Notes under the pieces: generated by a model
Told to the model about the DNA's origin: nothing
Databases searched by the model: none
Seen by the model: the letters and a program-made list of their open reading frames with translations, nothing else
Origin: JAAYOS01 sp050950785
Lineage (GTDB): Bacteria; Bacillota; Clostridia; Oscillospirales; JAAYOS01
Assembly (NCBI GenBank): GCA_050950785.1
Contig: JBMNIG010000021.1
Coordinates: forward strand, 62,001-126,000
Length of the DNA: 64,000 bases
Reading direction: 5' to 3'
Part shown: positions 33,052-42,306 of the stretch, one piece after another
Position numbering within the stretch: position 1 is the stretch's first letter
Layout of the letters: every line of letters starts with the position of its first letter
Position numbers and translations under genes: made by a program

Positions 33052-36000
33052 TTATTTTACTTGAGCTGCAAAGACATAAGCACCGCTCTGCGCCTCGATA
33101 ACATAGCCATCATCCGCAGAATCAACTCTTACTGCAGACTCATCCCCTGATTGGATTACGCAAGAAGCTGCACTCCTGAGATATATAGTAGCAGAGGTGT
33201 TAGTCGGAATTGTTACAGTGTAGGTTACTTTGTCGCCATCCCTTTGCCATGCACACTCAATACGGCCGTAGACAGAGTCATAATGACCCTTTGCAAAATC
33301 AAAGGATTCCATATATGGACGAAGGATGAAATGCTTGTATCCCGGATCATTTTCGTCCGGCATAATACCTAAAACGTATCCGTACATCCACGCTCCAACC
33401 GCACCCAGAGAGTAGTGATTGAATGAATTCATATTGTTGTTGCCACCGAAACCGTTTTCTACGGTGTAAGAATTCCAGCGTTCCCAGATCGTCGTGGCTC
33501 CCTGGGTGATCGAATACAACCATGACGGATAATTTGTCTGTCGGATAAGTCTGAATGCTGCTTGAGAATATCCCCCATCACAAAGTGCCGGGTTCAGAGG
33601 TCCGGTCCCAAGGAAACCGGTAGTTACGGTGTACCCTGTTTCCTCTGTTTTTCTCGCAAGATTTCTATACGCTCTTTGCTCATTTTCTTTATCAAAGATC
33701 CCGTAGAAAAGTGGCAATGCGTACGAGCACTGTGTATCGTTGATTGTACCGTCGGCCCGTCTTGTCTTTCCGGTTTCCGGGTCAACAAAAGTTTCGTTCC
33801 AGTGAGAGCGTATCTCCTCGAAGAGTTTTCTGTATTCGGCGGCCTCGTCATCATAACCCAGGATAGCGGCAACTTGAGAGACGATCCTTACATCATAAGC
33901 AAAGATTGCATTCCAAATCAAATTGTTATCGGTACTCATGTCGGTTGCAAGCCAATCTCCCAAAGGACCGACATTCAATAGTCCCGGCCAGCCACGGCTC
34001 TTGAGGTATTCAATATATGCCTTCATCGCATCATAGTTTTCTTCAAGAATATTGCGGTCACCGTATTGACGATATATTTCCCACGGTACAATGATACCGG
34101 CGCTTTCCCACGCAATTCCTCCAAATCCACCGCCCACGGGGGCAATGTTTGGATACTGTCCTTTTTCGGTTTGGAGGTCGCGCATAGCCTGGATATAACG
34201 TCTAAAGAAACTTCTGACATCGGCATTGTATCCTGCTGTGCGGGCAAATACCTCCGCATCCCCTCCCCATCCCATACGTTCATTGCGCTGGGGACAGTCT
34301 GTAGGGATACTGATGAAATTCGCATACTGCGACCATGTGATGTTTTCAAACAGCTTATTTACTAGTGGGTCAGATGTTTCAAAGCTGCCTGTTAGCTCTC
34401 CAAGGGAACTGAGTACCACGCCCTCAACATCCGACAGTGCCGGTGGCTCAGATACGCCCGATACTTCAATATATCTGTATCCGTGAAACGTAAATCGCGG
34501 CATGTAAACTTCGCCATCCGGGTCTCCCCTAAATATATATTTGTCTATATTCATGGCGTCCCGAAGGTTCTCAGTCAATATCATCCCGTCAAGATCTCCG
34601 TATTCCGGAAGTTTGGGATATAGAACCTCCCCATATCGGAGCACAGCCATCGAACCGCGCTGTCCCTTTAACGTGATTTGCGGTACACCCGCCATGTTCT
34701 GTCCCATGTCGTATACATACACACCCGGTATCGGCTCCGTCATTGACTTTGCACGTATAGTCTTTACAACACGTACCGGTCTGCCTATCTGTCCAATAAT
34801 GTCCGGTTCAGTATGATTAGGCGCCGGCCATCCCCTACCGGGAAAACCACCCGCAGAGGCTTCATCCGGCATAGCCACCGGCTCTATTTCAACAGGTGCA
34901 GTCCACATGCTATCATCATAGTCAGCGCAGCTAAAACGAGCAAACTCCTCGGCCTTTATCGCATTGTAGTGCTCACCATGAAAGAAGCTGGCATATGTTA
35001 CAGGGCCCTCCCCGCTGTATTTCCAATTCTCAATATCCGTCGTATACACTTTCTGAGAACCATCACTGTAACTCAAAACCACCTTTGCCAGCAATGAAGG
35101 TCGGTCGCCCCAATAATTATAGTTCATAAGTGTAAAGGTCTGTGAATCGCTCCACCAACCTGATGCAAGATAGAACCCAACAGCATTTTCACCTGTTTTC
35201 ATCATTTGAGTTATGTCGTAGGTTTGATATAACAGGTGTTTGTCATACTGGGTCGCACCGGGATTGAACCAGTCCTCTCCCAGCTTTTCACCATTTATAT
35301 GACACTCATATATTCCTCTTGCCGTTACATATAGGCGTGCCGACTTAAGGTCGTCCTTTGCAGGAATTACTGTTCTCAACATTGGGATCGATGTATGACT
35401 TGGATCGATAAGGTATTTACACCCGCTCTCTCCACCTGCCAGCGGAGACGCAAAACGGCTGTCCTCATCATTGCGTTCCTCAAAAAGTACAGCTCTTGGC
35501 TCACGTATGTTTTGAACTGTCAGCCGCCTGACCTCAAGATTGCCCTGTGCAGGCACATTAAAACCGATATGTCCTAAAACAGGATAAGTAGGAACATCGT
35601 TTGACCCCACCGGATTGAGCTGCCGCGGCCTCTCAATGATCATTGGTGGTGCATCTTTTGGCGGAGTTTGGCCGCCTGGCATTCCACGCATTTTGAATTC
35701 CTGGAATATGACATCCACGCGCTTTCCATCAACATATGTATATGCACCGTTGCCAACCACCTCTATGCGAATGGTGTGGGGTTGGTGCCTATTTTCTTTA
35801 TCAATAACAGGTTTTCCGGTATCGACATCAACTATATCAAGCTCTGCAAAGGGCTTATCGGCACTGTCTTCCGGGCAATAGCCAACTCTATATATCAACA
35901 GCTTTGCAGGATCGGTTGAGATGTCGATCCTATATTCTATAAAATTTTCGCCCGAGATAAGATGGTCGTTTTTTGAACGATCAAGTAGTCGCGGATCATT

Positions 36001-36486
36001 TGCACCGAAGATTATGCCTGCACCTGTACTGCCCTCTGGTATGCGGATTTCCGATTCAATGGCAAAAATACGCTGCACTTCCGCGCACAGGGAGTTTTTC
36101 GGTGGGCCTATCCATTTTGCGCCATCCCATGCTGCAGCAGTCGGATCCATCAGTCCTGTTTCAAAATACGTTTGGGATTGGCAAGCAGGCGCTTCATTCG
36201 TAGGTGATGCTGAACATGTATCATCCCATATTTGTAGTGTGCAAAAATAACGGGTACAAGGTTTAAGATCAACACCTCCATATGGTATTTCTATTGACCG
36301 GTCAGTCATAACGATACCGCTATCCCAGACATCAAAACCATCCTGGGTCGATCCAACTATTATGCGATATGCGATTTGCTTGGCACCATATCTGTCAGAT
36401 GATAACTTCCAGCCAAATCGAGGTTTTTCACGATCCAGACCTATTGGCTCTATCTCATGCTCAATAGTAAAATCAAAAATCCTCAT
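33052..36486 (-). CDS. Alpha-L-rhamnosidase, GH78
   Basis: This 1144-residue inverting glycosidase releases terminal L-rhamnose from plant glycosides or polysaccharides. The (alpha/alpha)6 catalytic domain (about residues 680-1040) holds the signature DCPQRNERMGWGGD with D730, E736 and D743, and the second acidic region around WESAGI. N-terminal beta domains of the Bac_rhamnosid type lie before it and a C-terminal beta domain after. An extra segment of about 200 residues (about 130-335), with a FIEYRIDIS core and TYVDGKRVD, looks like a concanavalin/LamG-type domain inserted into the N-terminal part. There is no signal peptide, so it acts inside the cell. It is monocistronic, with a strong terminator at 32955. 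Rhamnose would feed RhaA/RhaB (17360-20044). Confidence 0.93.
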   Translation of the reverse strand: MRIFDFTIEHEIEPIGLDREKPRFGWKLSSDRYGAKQIAYRIIVGSTQDGFDVWDSGIVMTDRSIEIPYGGVDLKPCTRYFCTLQIWDDTCSASPTNEAPACQSQTYFETGLMDPTAAAWDGAKWIGPPKNSLCAEVQRIFAIESEIRIPEGSTGAGIIFGANDPRLLDRSKNDHLISGENFIEYRIDISTDPAKLLIYRVGYCPEDSADKPFAELDIVDVDTGKPVIDKENRHQPHTIRIEVVGNGAYTYVDGKRVDVIFQEFKMRGMPGGQTPPKDAPPMIIERPRQLNPVGSNDVPTYPVLGHIGFNVPAQGNLEVRRLTVQNIREPRAVLFEERNDEDSRFASPLAGGESGCKYLIDPSHTSIPMLRTVIPAKDDLKSARLYVTARGIYECHINGEKLGEDWFNPGATQYDKHLLYQTYDITQMMKTGENAVGFYLASGWWSDSQTFTLMNYNYWGDRPSLLAKVVLSYSDGSQKVYTTDIENWKYSGEGPVTYASFFHGEHYNAIKAEEFARFSCADYDDSMWTAPVEIEPVAMPDEASAGGFPGRGWPAPNHTEPDIIGQIGRPVRVVKTIRAKSMTEPIPGVYVYDMGQNMAGVPQITLKGQRGSMAVLRYGEVLYPKLPEYGDLDGMILTENLRDAMNIDKYIFRGDPDGEVYMPRFTFHGYRYIEVSGVSEPPALSDVEGVVLSSLGELTGSFETSDPLVNKLFENITWSQYANFISIPTDCPQRNERMGWGGDAEVFARTAGYNADVRSFFRRYIQAMRDLQTEKGQYPNIAPVGGGFGGIAWESAGIIVPWEIYRQYGDRNILEENYDAMKAYIEYLKSRGWPGLLNVGPLGDWLATDMSTDNNLIWNAIFAYDVRIVSQVAAILGYDDEAAEYRKLFEEIRSHWNETFVDPETGKTRRADGTINDTQCSYALPLFYGIFDKENEQRAYRNLARKTEETGYTVTTGFLGTGPLNPALCDGGYSQAAFRLIRQTNYPSWLYSITQGATTIWERWNSYTVENGFGGNNNMNSFNHYSLGAVGAWMYGYVLGIMPDENDPGYKHFILRPYMESFDFAKGHYDSVYGRIECAWQRDGDKVTYTVTIPTNTSATIYLRSAASCVIQSGDESAVRVDSADDGYVIEAQSGAYVFAAQVK

Positions 36487-36779
36487 ATTTCCTCCTATAA
36501 AATGTAGTTTTATAGCTTTTTATATCATTCTATACTATTTTAAGGACAAACACTATATCGATAACCAGAAACTTGATCGTGCTTTTACACGTTTTCCAAG
36601 GTTGATGCACTCACGCCGTTTAATGCATTCGTTGTGAATCCAGCGTGATTCAGATGATCCATACATTTCAGCCACGACTTTAGTGATTCCAAGAAGCGAT
36701 GGTTTTTTTATGGCGGTGATAAATTAGCTCTGCAGCTAAATCAACTACAGAGCTTATTATCACAAATAATGGCTCGTAT
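36487..36779. other. Intergenic region between metY and the rhamnosidase gene
   Basis: This holds the minus-strand ribosome site and promoter of the rhamnosidase gene at the right edge of that gene. A hairpin lies near the metY stop (GTGATAA and CAGAGC arms, about 36716-36762) and may end metY. A short minus-strand open stretch of about 46 codons (36542-36680) has no recognised homologue and no ribosome site. Confidence 0.35.
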
Positions 36780-38054
36780 CTATTTAGTGCACTTTTCCAA
36801 TGCTGCAGATAGATCTGCGATTATATCGTCGGGATCTTCCAGTCCAACAGAAAGTCTAATAGTACCTGGTTTCAGCCCGATACTTGCAAGTTGATCGTCA
36901 GACAACTGAGAATGAGTAGTAACAGAGGGGCAGTTCAAGATAGTACGTGAATCCCCAAGGTTTGCTACAATGGATATAAGCTCAAGGCTGTCGCAGAACT
37001 TGGCAGCAACCTCTCTTGACCCCTTTATATCAAAGCAATACACAGGACTCTGGCCATTTGGGAAGTACTTCTTAGCCACTTCATGATATGGAGAACTGGG
37101 CAATGCAGGATAGCTCACAGATTCTACCAAAGGGTGAGACTCTAAAAATCTGGCAACTGCTAGTCCGTTTTCGCAGTGGCGCTTCATGCGAAGTCCTAGT
37201 GTCTCAATACCCAAAAGGGTTACCCAAGCGTTAAATGGCGAAATAGAGGCTCCTATATCACGGAGGATATGTGTCCGAAGCTTGGTAATATACGCAGCAT
37301 CGCCGCAGGCATCGGCGTAAACGATTCCATGGTAGCTTAGATCCGGTTGATTGAAATCCGGGAAGCGTGGATTGTCCTTCCACCTAAATTTACCGCTATC
37401 CACTATAATTCCTCCAAGGACCGTTCCATTGCCAGCCAAAAACTTTGTGGATGAATATACCACAATGTCAGCACCATGTTCAATTGGTCGGATCAAATAT
37501 GGAGTGCCCTCGGTATTGTCAGCAATAAGAGGTATCCCATTTTCATGGGCAATGTCTGCAATCGCCTTTATATCGGGCACATCACCCAAAGGATTTCCCA
37601 TTGTCTCTATAAAATAAGCACGTGTCCTGTCGTTTGTGGCACGTCTGAATGCTTCAGGATCATGCGCGTCAACAAAGTGTGTCTTTATTCCAAGCTGTCC
37701 AAGAGTCTTTGACAACAAGTTTACAGCACCACCGTAAATCGATTGGGCTGAAACAATCTCATCTCCGTTACGGGCAATGTTTAGGATTGCCATTGTTATA
37801 GCGCTGTGGCCACTGGCTGCAGCCATTCCGCCAATACCCCCGTCAAGGGCCGCAACACGGCTCTCGAGAACATCGGTCGTAGGGTTTTGGATGCGGGTGT
37901 AAATATTGCCTCCCTCTTCCAATGCAAAAAGCCTTCGTGCATGTTCGATGCTGTCAAATGCATATGCAGATGTCATATAGATTGGAACTGCTCTTGAGTG
38001 TGTAGCCGGGTCGGGGCTGTACCCTGCATGAATGGCTTTTGTGTCAAATTTCAT
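36780..38054 (-). CDS. metY: O-acetylhomoserine aminocarboxypropyltransferase (sulfhydrylase) MetY
   Basis: This 424-residue Cys/Met-metabolism PLP enzyme makes homocysteine from O-acetylhomoserine and sulfide. The N-terminus MKFDTKAIHAGY and the segments YTRIQNPTTDVLE, ETMGNPLGDVPD and VVYSSTKFLAGNG (PLP lysine) match the MetY branch rather than cystathionine gamma-lyase. I chose the ATG at 38054, nine bases after GAAAGG. Longer frames start upstream at ATG 38060 or 38063 or inside the preceding lipoprotein gene and are less likely. It is downstream (32 bases) of the GerMN lipoprotein gene on the same strand and may be co-transcribed with the two-component system, without an obvious functional link. 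No SAM riboswitch is visible upstream. Confidence 0.9.
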   Translation of the reverse strand: MKFDTKAIHAGYSPDPATHSRAVPIYMTSAYAFDSIEHARRLFALEEGGNIYTRIQNPTTDVLESRVAALDGGIGGMAAASGHSAITMAILNIARNGDEIVSAQSIYGGAVNLLSKTLGQLGIKTHFVDAHDPEAFRRATNDRTRAYFIETMGNPLGDVPDIKAIADIAHENGIPLIADNTEGTPYLIRPIEHGADIVVYSSTKFLAGNGTVLGGIIVDSGKFRWKDNPRFPDFNQPDLSYHGIVYADACGDAAYITKLRTHILRDIGASISPFNAWVTLLGIETLGLRMKRHCENGLAVARFLESHPLVESVSYPALPSSPYHEVAKKYFPNGQSPVYCFDIKGSREVAAKFCDSLELISIVANLGDSRTILNCPSVTTHSQLSDDQLASIGLKPGTIRLSVGLEDPDDIIADLSAALEKCTK

Positions 38055-38085
38055 TTCCATCATCCTTTCGGTCTGAAATAGATTA

Positions 38086-39390
38086 TCATCCAACCCCAAC
38101 CAGGCTGTAGTCAGGGTCATAAGGTTCGCCATCGTTAAGGTCATTGCCGTTGACCTGAATTTTGACATTGCGAATGTTCTCGTTGGCTTCTGTGATTGAC
38201 ATAACTATCGATTGAATTATCAGATCCCTGTCATATACTGTGTCGTTTGCAACAAATTCTTTTGAAAAATCGATTATACATGTATATCTATCAATGTCGA
38301 TCCCCAAAAGCATGGTTCCTTTTGGAATCATCGACATAAAACCGTAACCGTCGATACCTGCAATCATCTTCTCTACTACGAGCCGTTCTAGCTCAAAGCC
38401 GGTTATCGCTTCTATTCGCACAAGAAGTGACTCAAGATATTTCCCATCAGAGGACACTATATACAACTTCTCGGTAATGGACGGGTCATAATAAGCTCCT
38501 ATAACGGTATCGTTGCGTCTCATTACCTCGTTTCCATAGATCCTCTCACCCTCAACCAGATACTGAACTCCGTTGATACCGTCTATTGCACACAGGGAAT
38601 TAGTTATAGAATACAAGGTCTGTACTTCCGTCGCCCTGCTTTTATGGATCCCTTCCAAAAATTCTTTTGAAAAATTGACATAGCAGATATTATTGACAGT
38701 TTCAATTTTAAGAAGTTTTGTATCGGGATGGATTATTCTTTTATAACCTTCTGCGCTACTGTCCTCATCTGGGCCTTTGATCAGCTCTTCAACTACATAT
38801 CTGGCAATCGATTCATTTTCTCGTATAATGATGTTCTTGTTTTCTTCAACTACATATTCGGAGTTCCCGTCACTATAGTACAGCAAAGCCTGAAGCTCAA
38901 CGGGTTTTAGTGACAAGTCTCCGGCAACTATGCTGTCGGCTGACAGCTTATCAACTGAAAGAGCCGGATGTGGTTTGCCGTCAACTGTGAGGCTTACCGC
39001 AGATACCCCGTCTATCCCACAGAGAGTAAGAACTGTGCATACATTTGCTGCTGCCAGATTAGCTCCAAACATCTCCCCATATTCTTCGGACAGATGAACC
39101 GTAACAACCTCATCAATATAATCGATCCCAATAAGCTCCACATCTTCAGGGAATGGACTTTGCAAACCATCGTCCTCCGGCTTGGATAACAGCATCTTTA
39201 CGGCCGTCTCCACCTTGTCACTGTACTGATTGACAGGATATTTTACTGCTGCAACTGCGCCATCAGAGATCGGGGCATATATGTCGCGAAGGTAATACAC
39301 CTCAATAACTTCACCCTCATATACTCTCCTGTTACAACCAATGAGTAAAATGAGCAACAATACAAGTATTGAGGCCATTCGCCTTTTCAA
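38086..39390 (-). CDS. GerMN-domain lipoprotein
   Basis: This 434-residue exported lipoprotein has the N-terminus KRRMASILVLLLILLIGC, which is a signal peptide with the lipobox cysteine at residue 19. Two GerMN domains follow (about residues 55-170 and 180-290), and a third related segment near the C-terminus (about 310-420). GerMN domains occur in spore germination protein GerM and in LpqB of actinobacteria, a lipoprotein encoded beside the MtrAB two-component system. The gene follows the histidine kinase gene by five bases, the same order as mtrA-mtrB-lpqB. A role in modulating the kinase sensor is therefore inferred. The start is TTG at 39390 after GGGGGACTG; an in-frame ATG at 39378 would also keep the signal peptide. 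Confidence 0.8.
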   Translation of the reverse strand: MKRRMASILVLLLILLIGCNRRVYEGEVIEVYYLRDIYAPISDGAVAAVKYPVNQYSDKVETAVKMLLSKPEDDGLQSPFPEDVELIGIDYIDEVVTVHLSEEYGEMFGANLAAANVCTVLTLCGIDGVSAVSLTVDGKPHPALSVDKLSADSIVAGDLSLKPVELQALLYYSDGNSEYVVEENKNIIIRENESIARYVVEELIKGPDEDSSAEGYKRIIHPDTKLLKIETVNNICYVNFSKEFLEGIHKSRATEVQTLYSITNSLCAIDGINGVQYLVEGERIYGNEVMRRNDTVIGAYYDPSITEKLYIVSSDGKYLESLLVRIEAITGFELERLVVEKMIAGIDGYGFMSMIPKGTMLLGIDIDRYTCIIDFSKEFVANDTVYDRDLIIQSIVMSITEANENIRNVKIQVNGNDLNDGEPYDPDYSLVGVG

Positions 39391-39395
39391 GACAA

Positions 39396-40805
39396 TCAGT
39401 CCCCCTTCCCGGGAAAAACGTTTTTCGAACTTGGGAATGTGATATTTATGCGTGTACCTTCGCCCAGAACACTTTCGGTTTCTATTGTACCGTTAAGGCG
39501 CATGACCGCATTCTGCACTATGGCAAGTCCAAGTCCGCTACCGCCTGCTTCCCTTGATCTGGCTTTGTCGACCCGATAAAATCTCTCATAGATCCTATCA
39601 AGATCCTCCTTTGAAATTCCAACGCCGGTATCGCTGATAATAAGATGGACCATGTCTTCCTTTTGAAACAGGAAGACCCGGACCTGTCCGTCCTTAACGT
39701 TATATTTTACCGCATTCTCCATAAGGTTGAACACGATCTGATAAATGTCGTCCTCGTTTGCATCGACAAAACATCCTTCACTCAGTTCCGGAATTATGCT
39801 GATATTCTCCGGTTCTGCCAAACGATTAAGCATATGAGTAGCATTTATAACAACCTTTTTAATGTCTACGGTCATCACTTCAGCCTGTATGTTGGAGTCA
39901 AGACGGGTAATGCTCAGTAGCTTTTCGGTCAGGCGTGAAAGTCGGTTTATCTCATCGCCTATATCCTCCACAAACTCTCTAACCATCTCGGGAGGCATAT
40001 CTCTTGTCTGCGTTATTGAATCCGCAAGTACCTTGATTGAGGCAAGTGGGGTCTTTAACTCATGGGAGGCGTCTGAAACAAATTGGCGTCTCATATTTTC
40101 AACGCGCTCAAATCGTTCGGAAAGGGCGTTGAATTCCTTGGCGATTTCGGCAAGTTCGTCTCTGCCCTTGATCTTTGCCCTGTGCCCATATTCGCCCTCC
40201 CGGACCCTTCGTATCGCAGCAAGCAGCGTGCTGATCCGCCTTGTCAAAAATTTAGACATCAATAGACTCAGCGCCACGACAACAAGGCTGATAAAAAAAG
40301 CAATCGTCGAGAGGTTTGTCTGGATGTCGGAAAGAAGAGCTGCCAATTCCGTATCCGATTCATATAAATATACCACTCCGTTTACACGGCCACCGATAGT
40401 AATTGGAGAGGCTGCTTTACTTATGATCCTGTCTTTATCGTAAGTGGCGAAAAAAACATCGTTTCCCTCCATTGCAAGCCGGATCTCCTGGAGTAAAATC
40501 ATCTTTCCACAAACGTTATCGGTGATTGTGTTATCATAAACAGCCATAAGGTTGTCGTCGGTGATTATGACCCGGTAACTGCCTCTGTCATCAAGTATGT
40601 TCATCATCTTCTCAACTGAATCCTGATGGATCGAGTCAAGGGTGGACAGCAAGCGGGAATACTGTGTAGCCTTGTCTTGCATAGTATCCTGCTTTGACCG
40701 GAATATAAAGTTTTGGCTGACCAGAATTGGATATATATTAAGCAAAATGAGCATACAAACGATGATGGCTATATAGGAAAGCGCCACCTTCAGTTGTATG
40801 CCCAT
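39396..40805 (-). CDS. Sensor histidine kinase (ResE/WalK/MtrB-like)
   Basis: This 469-residue membrane kinase has a first membrane helix at about residues 8-28, an extracytoplasmic sensor of about 140 residues and a second helix at about 165-185. The HAMP domain follows, then the dimerisation domain with phospho-acceptor H248 in DASHELKTPL. The ATP domain has N-box NLMENAVKYN, G1 DTGVGIS, F-box ERFYRVDKARS and G2 GGSGLGLAI. All kinase motifs are complete. It lies 19 bases after the response regulator gene and five before the GerMN lipoprotein gene. The signal is unknown. The ribosome site before the ATG at 40805 is weak, so translation may be coupled to the regulator gene. Confidence 0.93.
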   Translation of the reverse strand: MGIQLKVALSYIAIIVCMLILLNIYPILVSQNFIFRSKQDTMQDKATQYSRLLSTLDSIHQDSVEKMMNILDDRGSYRVIITDDNLMAVYDNTITDNVCGKMILLQEIRLAMEGNDVFFATYDKDRIISKAASPITIGGRVNGVVYLYESDTELAALLSDIQTNLSTIAFFISLVVVALSLLMSKFLTRRISTLLAAIRRVREGEYGHRAKIKGRDELAEIAKEFNALSERFERVENMRRQFVSDASHELKTPLASIKVLADSITQTRDMPPEMVREFVEDIGDEINRLSRLTEKLLSITRLDSNIQAEVMTVDIKKVVINATHMLNRLAEPENISIIPELSEGCFVDANEDDIYQIVFNLMENAVKYNVKDGQVRVFLFQKEDMVHLIISDTGVGISKEDLDRIYERFYRVDKARSREAGGSGLGLAIVQNAVMRLNGTIETESVLGEGTRINITFPSSKNVFPGKGD

Positions 40806-40824
40806 ATTTATGGAATATCTTGAA

Positions 40825-41508
40825 TTACGCCCTGAAATAGTAGCCTACCCCCCATTTGGTCAGGATAAACTCAGGCTGCGCAGGGTTCTTCTCAAGCTTT
40901 TCGCGAAGCCTCCGAATATGCACATCAACAGTACGTATATCCCCGGGATACTCATATCCCCAGACAATGTTCAAGAGATTTTCCCGACTGTAAACGCGTC
41001 CGGGATTGTTCATAAGCAGCTCAATGAGGTCATATTCCTTTGCAGTCAGATCTATCACACGCCCATCGATATAAGCATTGCGGCTATAGGTGTCGATTTC
41101 GATATGCCCGCGTACTATTCGTGGTTCGTCCTCCACCCTTTTGGTCTCGTTTGTAGCGCGGCGAAGGATCGCACGAATTCGAACCTTGAGTTCCATTATA
41201 TTGAACGGCTTTGTAAGATAATCGTCGGCACCGTATTCAAATCCGATTATCTTGTCGGTATCCTCACTTTTGGCAGTCAGCATGATGATCGGCACATTCG
41301 AAAACTCACGAATACGCCTGCACGCCTCAAAACCATCCATCTTTGGCATCATCAGATCCAGGATTATAAGATCGATTCCGCCCCTTCGTGCTATTTCAAC
41401 CCCTTGCTCCCCGTCATAGGCACACTCCACTTCGTACCCGTCATTTTCTAAATTGAACTTTATTCCCTTAACAAGGGTCCTCTCGTCGTCAACTACTAAA
41501 ATCTTCAT
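40825..41508 (-). CDS. OmpR/PhoB-family response regulator
   Basis: This 227-residue regulator has a receiver domain with the acidic pair DDE at residues 7-9, phospho-acceptor D51 in LILDLMMP, the conserved Thr/Ser in MLTAKSE and Lys in YLTKPF. A C-terminal winged-helix DNA-binding domain follows (ending TVDVHIRRLREKLE and GVGYYF). It is the cognate partner of the kinase encoded 19 bases downstream. A good GAGGGAGG site precedes the ATG. The comEA-like gene lies 27 bases upstream on the same strand, so these genes likely form one operon. Confidence 0.94.
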   Translation of the reverse strand: MKILVVDDERTLVKGIKFNLENDGYEVECAYDGEQGVEIARRGGIDLIILDLMMPKMDGFEACRRIREFSNVPIIMLTAKSEDTDKIIGFEYGADDYLTKPFNIMELKVRIRAILRRATNETKRVEDEPRIVRGHIEIDTYSRNAYIDGRVIDLTAKEYDLIELLMNNPGRVYSRENLLNIVWGYEYPGDIRTVDVHIRRLREKLEKNPAQPEFILTKWGVGYYFRA

Positions 41509-41535
41509 ATGACCCTCCCTCTTAAATGGACTTGA

Positions 41536-42060
41536 TTATTTTCTGGTAGTATCATATATATCTACATATATATACGGTTTTATCTTGTCATAGATGGATT
41601 CTCCAATACCGGAAACCTGCATGATGTCTGCGACGCTTCTAAAGGGTCCGTTTTCATCCCTATATTTGATAATGCTTTTTGCTCTAGTCTCACCTATTGA
41701 AGGCAAAAGGGTCAGTTGATCTACATCGCATGTATTTATATTTACAGAAATGTCCGTAAGTTCTGAATCGGTGGGTCTTGCTGAGTCAGCCTTTTTTATT
41801 ATATCGGCAAATCCAACATCATTTGGACCCTCAAGATCCTTTACATCTGAAATCGCATGTGAGCTGATAGTTTTGGGATCCTCTTCCTTTGAGCCATCAT
41901 CCTTTAGACCTGCTTTGACTTTATGGCTGATATTGTCATACTCGGTCAATATCCTATATGTTCCCCCTGCTGTCCTTCTTCCAAGCAGAAATCCTGATGA
42001 AAACAATAAACAACAAACAGCTAAGAACAGCATTGTGGAAATTATTCGTCGGTATCTCAT
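41536..42060 (-). CDS. ComEA-like helix-hairpin-helix DNA-binding protein
   Basis: This 174-residue protein has one N-terminal membrane helix (about residues 8-28) and a charged linker of about 80 residues. Tandem helix-hairpin-helix motifs at the C-terminus (INTCDVDQLTLLPSIGETRA and the SVADIMQVSGIGE step) are typical of ComEA, the membrane receptor that binds double-stranded DNA during transformation. No other competence gene is in the window. Linkage to the two-component operon (27-base gap) is notable. The ATG at 42060 is preceded by GGGGTGAAG. DNA uptake is not proved by this gene alone; such proteins can also serve in DNA-binding roles of unknown purpose. Confidence 0.82.
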   Translation of the reverse strand: MRYRRIISTMLFLAVCCLLFSSGFLLGRRTAGGTYRILTEYDNISHKVKAGLKDDGSKEEDPKTISSHAISDVKDLEGPNDVGFADIIKKADSARPTDSELTDISVNINTCDVDQLTLLPSIGETRAKSIIKYRDENGPFRSVADIMQVSGIGESIYDKIKPYIYVDIYDTTRK

Positions 42061-42306
42061 ACTTCACCCCGTCCAAAATCGTTAATTTTTCGTCAACTTT
42101 CGTTTTCCCGGTTGCCCATTCGACACCGGTTTGTTATAATTGAATATGGACAGGATAATTTATTGATAATTATAACAGAAGTTGTATTCCCCGTCCATAC
42201 ATTATACATGTTATCACTAATAAAACTAACACTACATAGCTCTGTTGGCAGAGCAGATATGATATAATATATTACTAAAGATGAAATGACTATCAGGGAG
42301 CAAACA

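Noticed and set aside
36542..36680. Short minus-strand open stretch between metY and the rhamnosidase gene
   Set aside because: About 46 codons, no start with a ribosome site and no recognised homologue; it may be chance or an unidentifiable relic.
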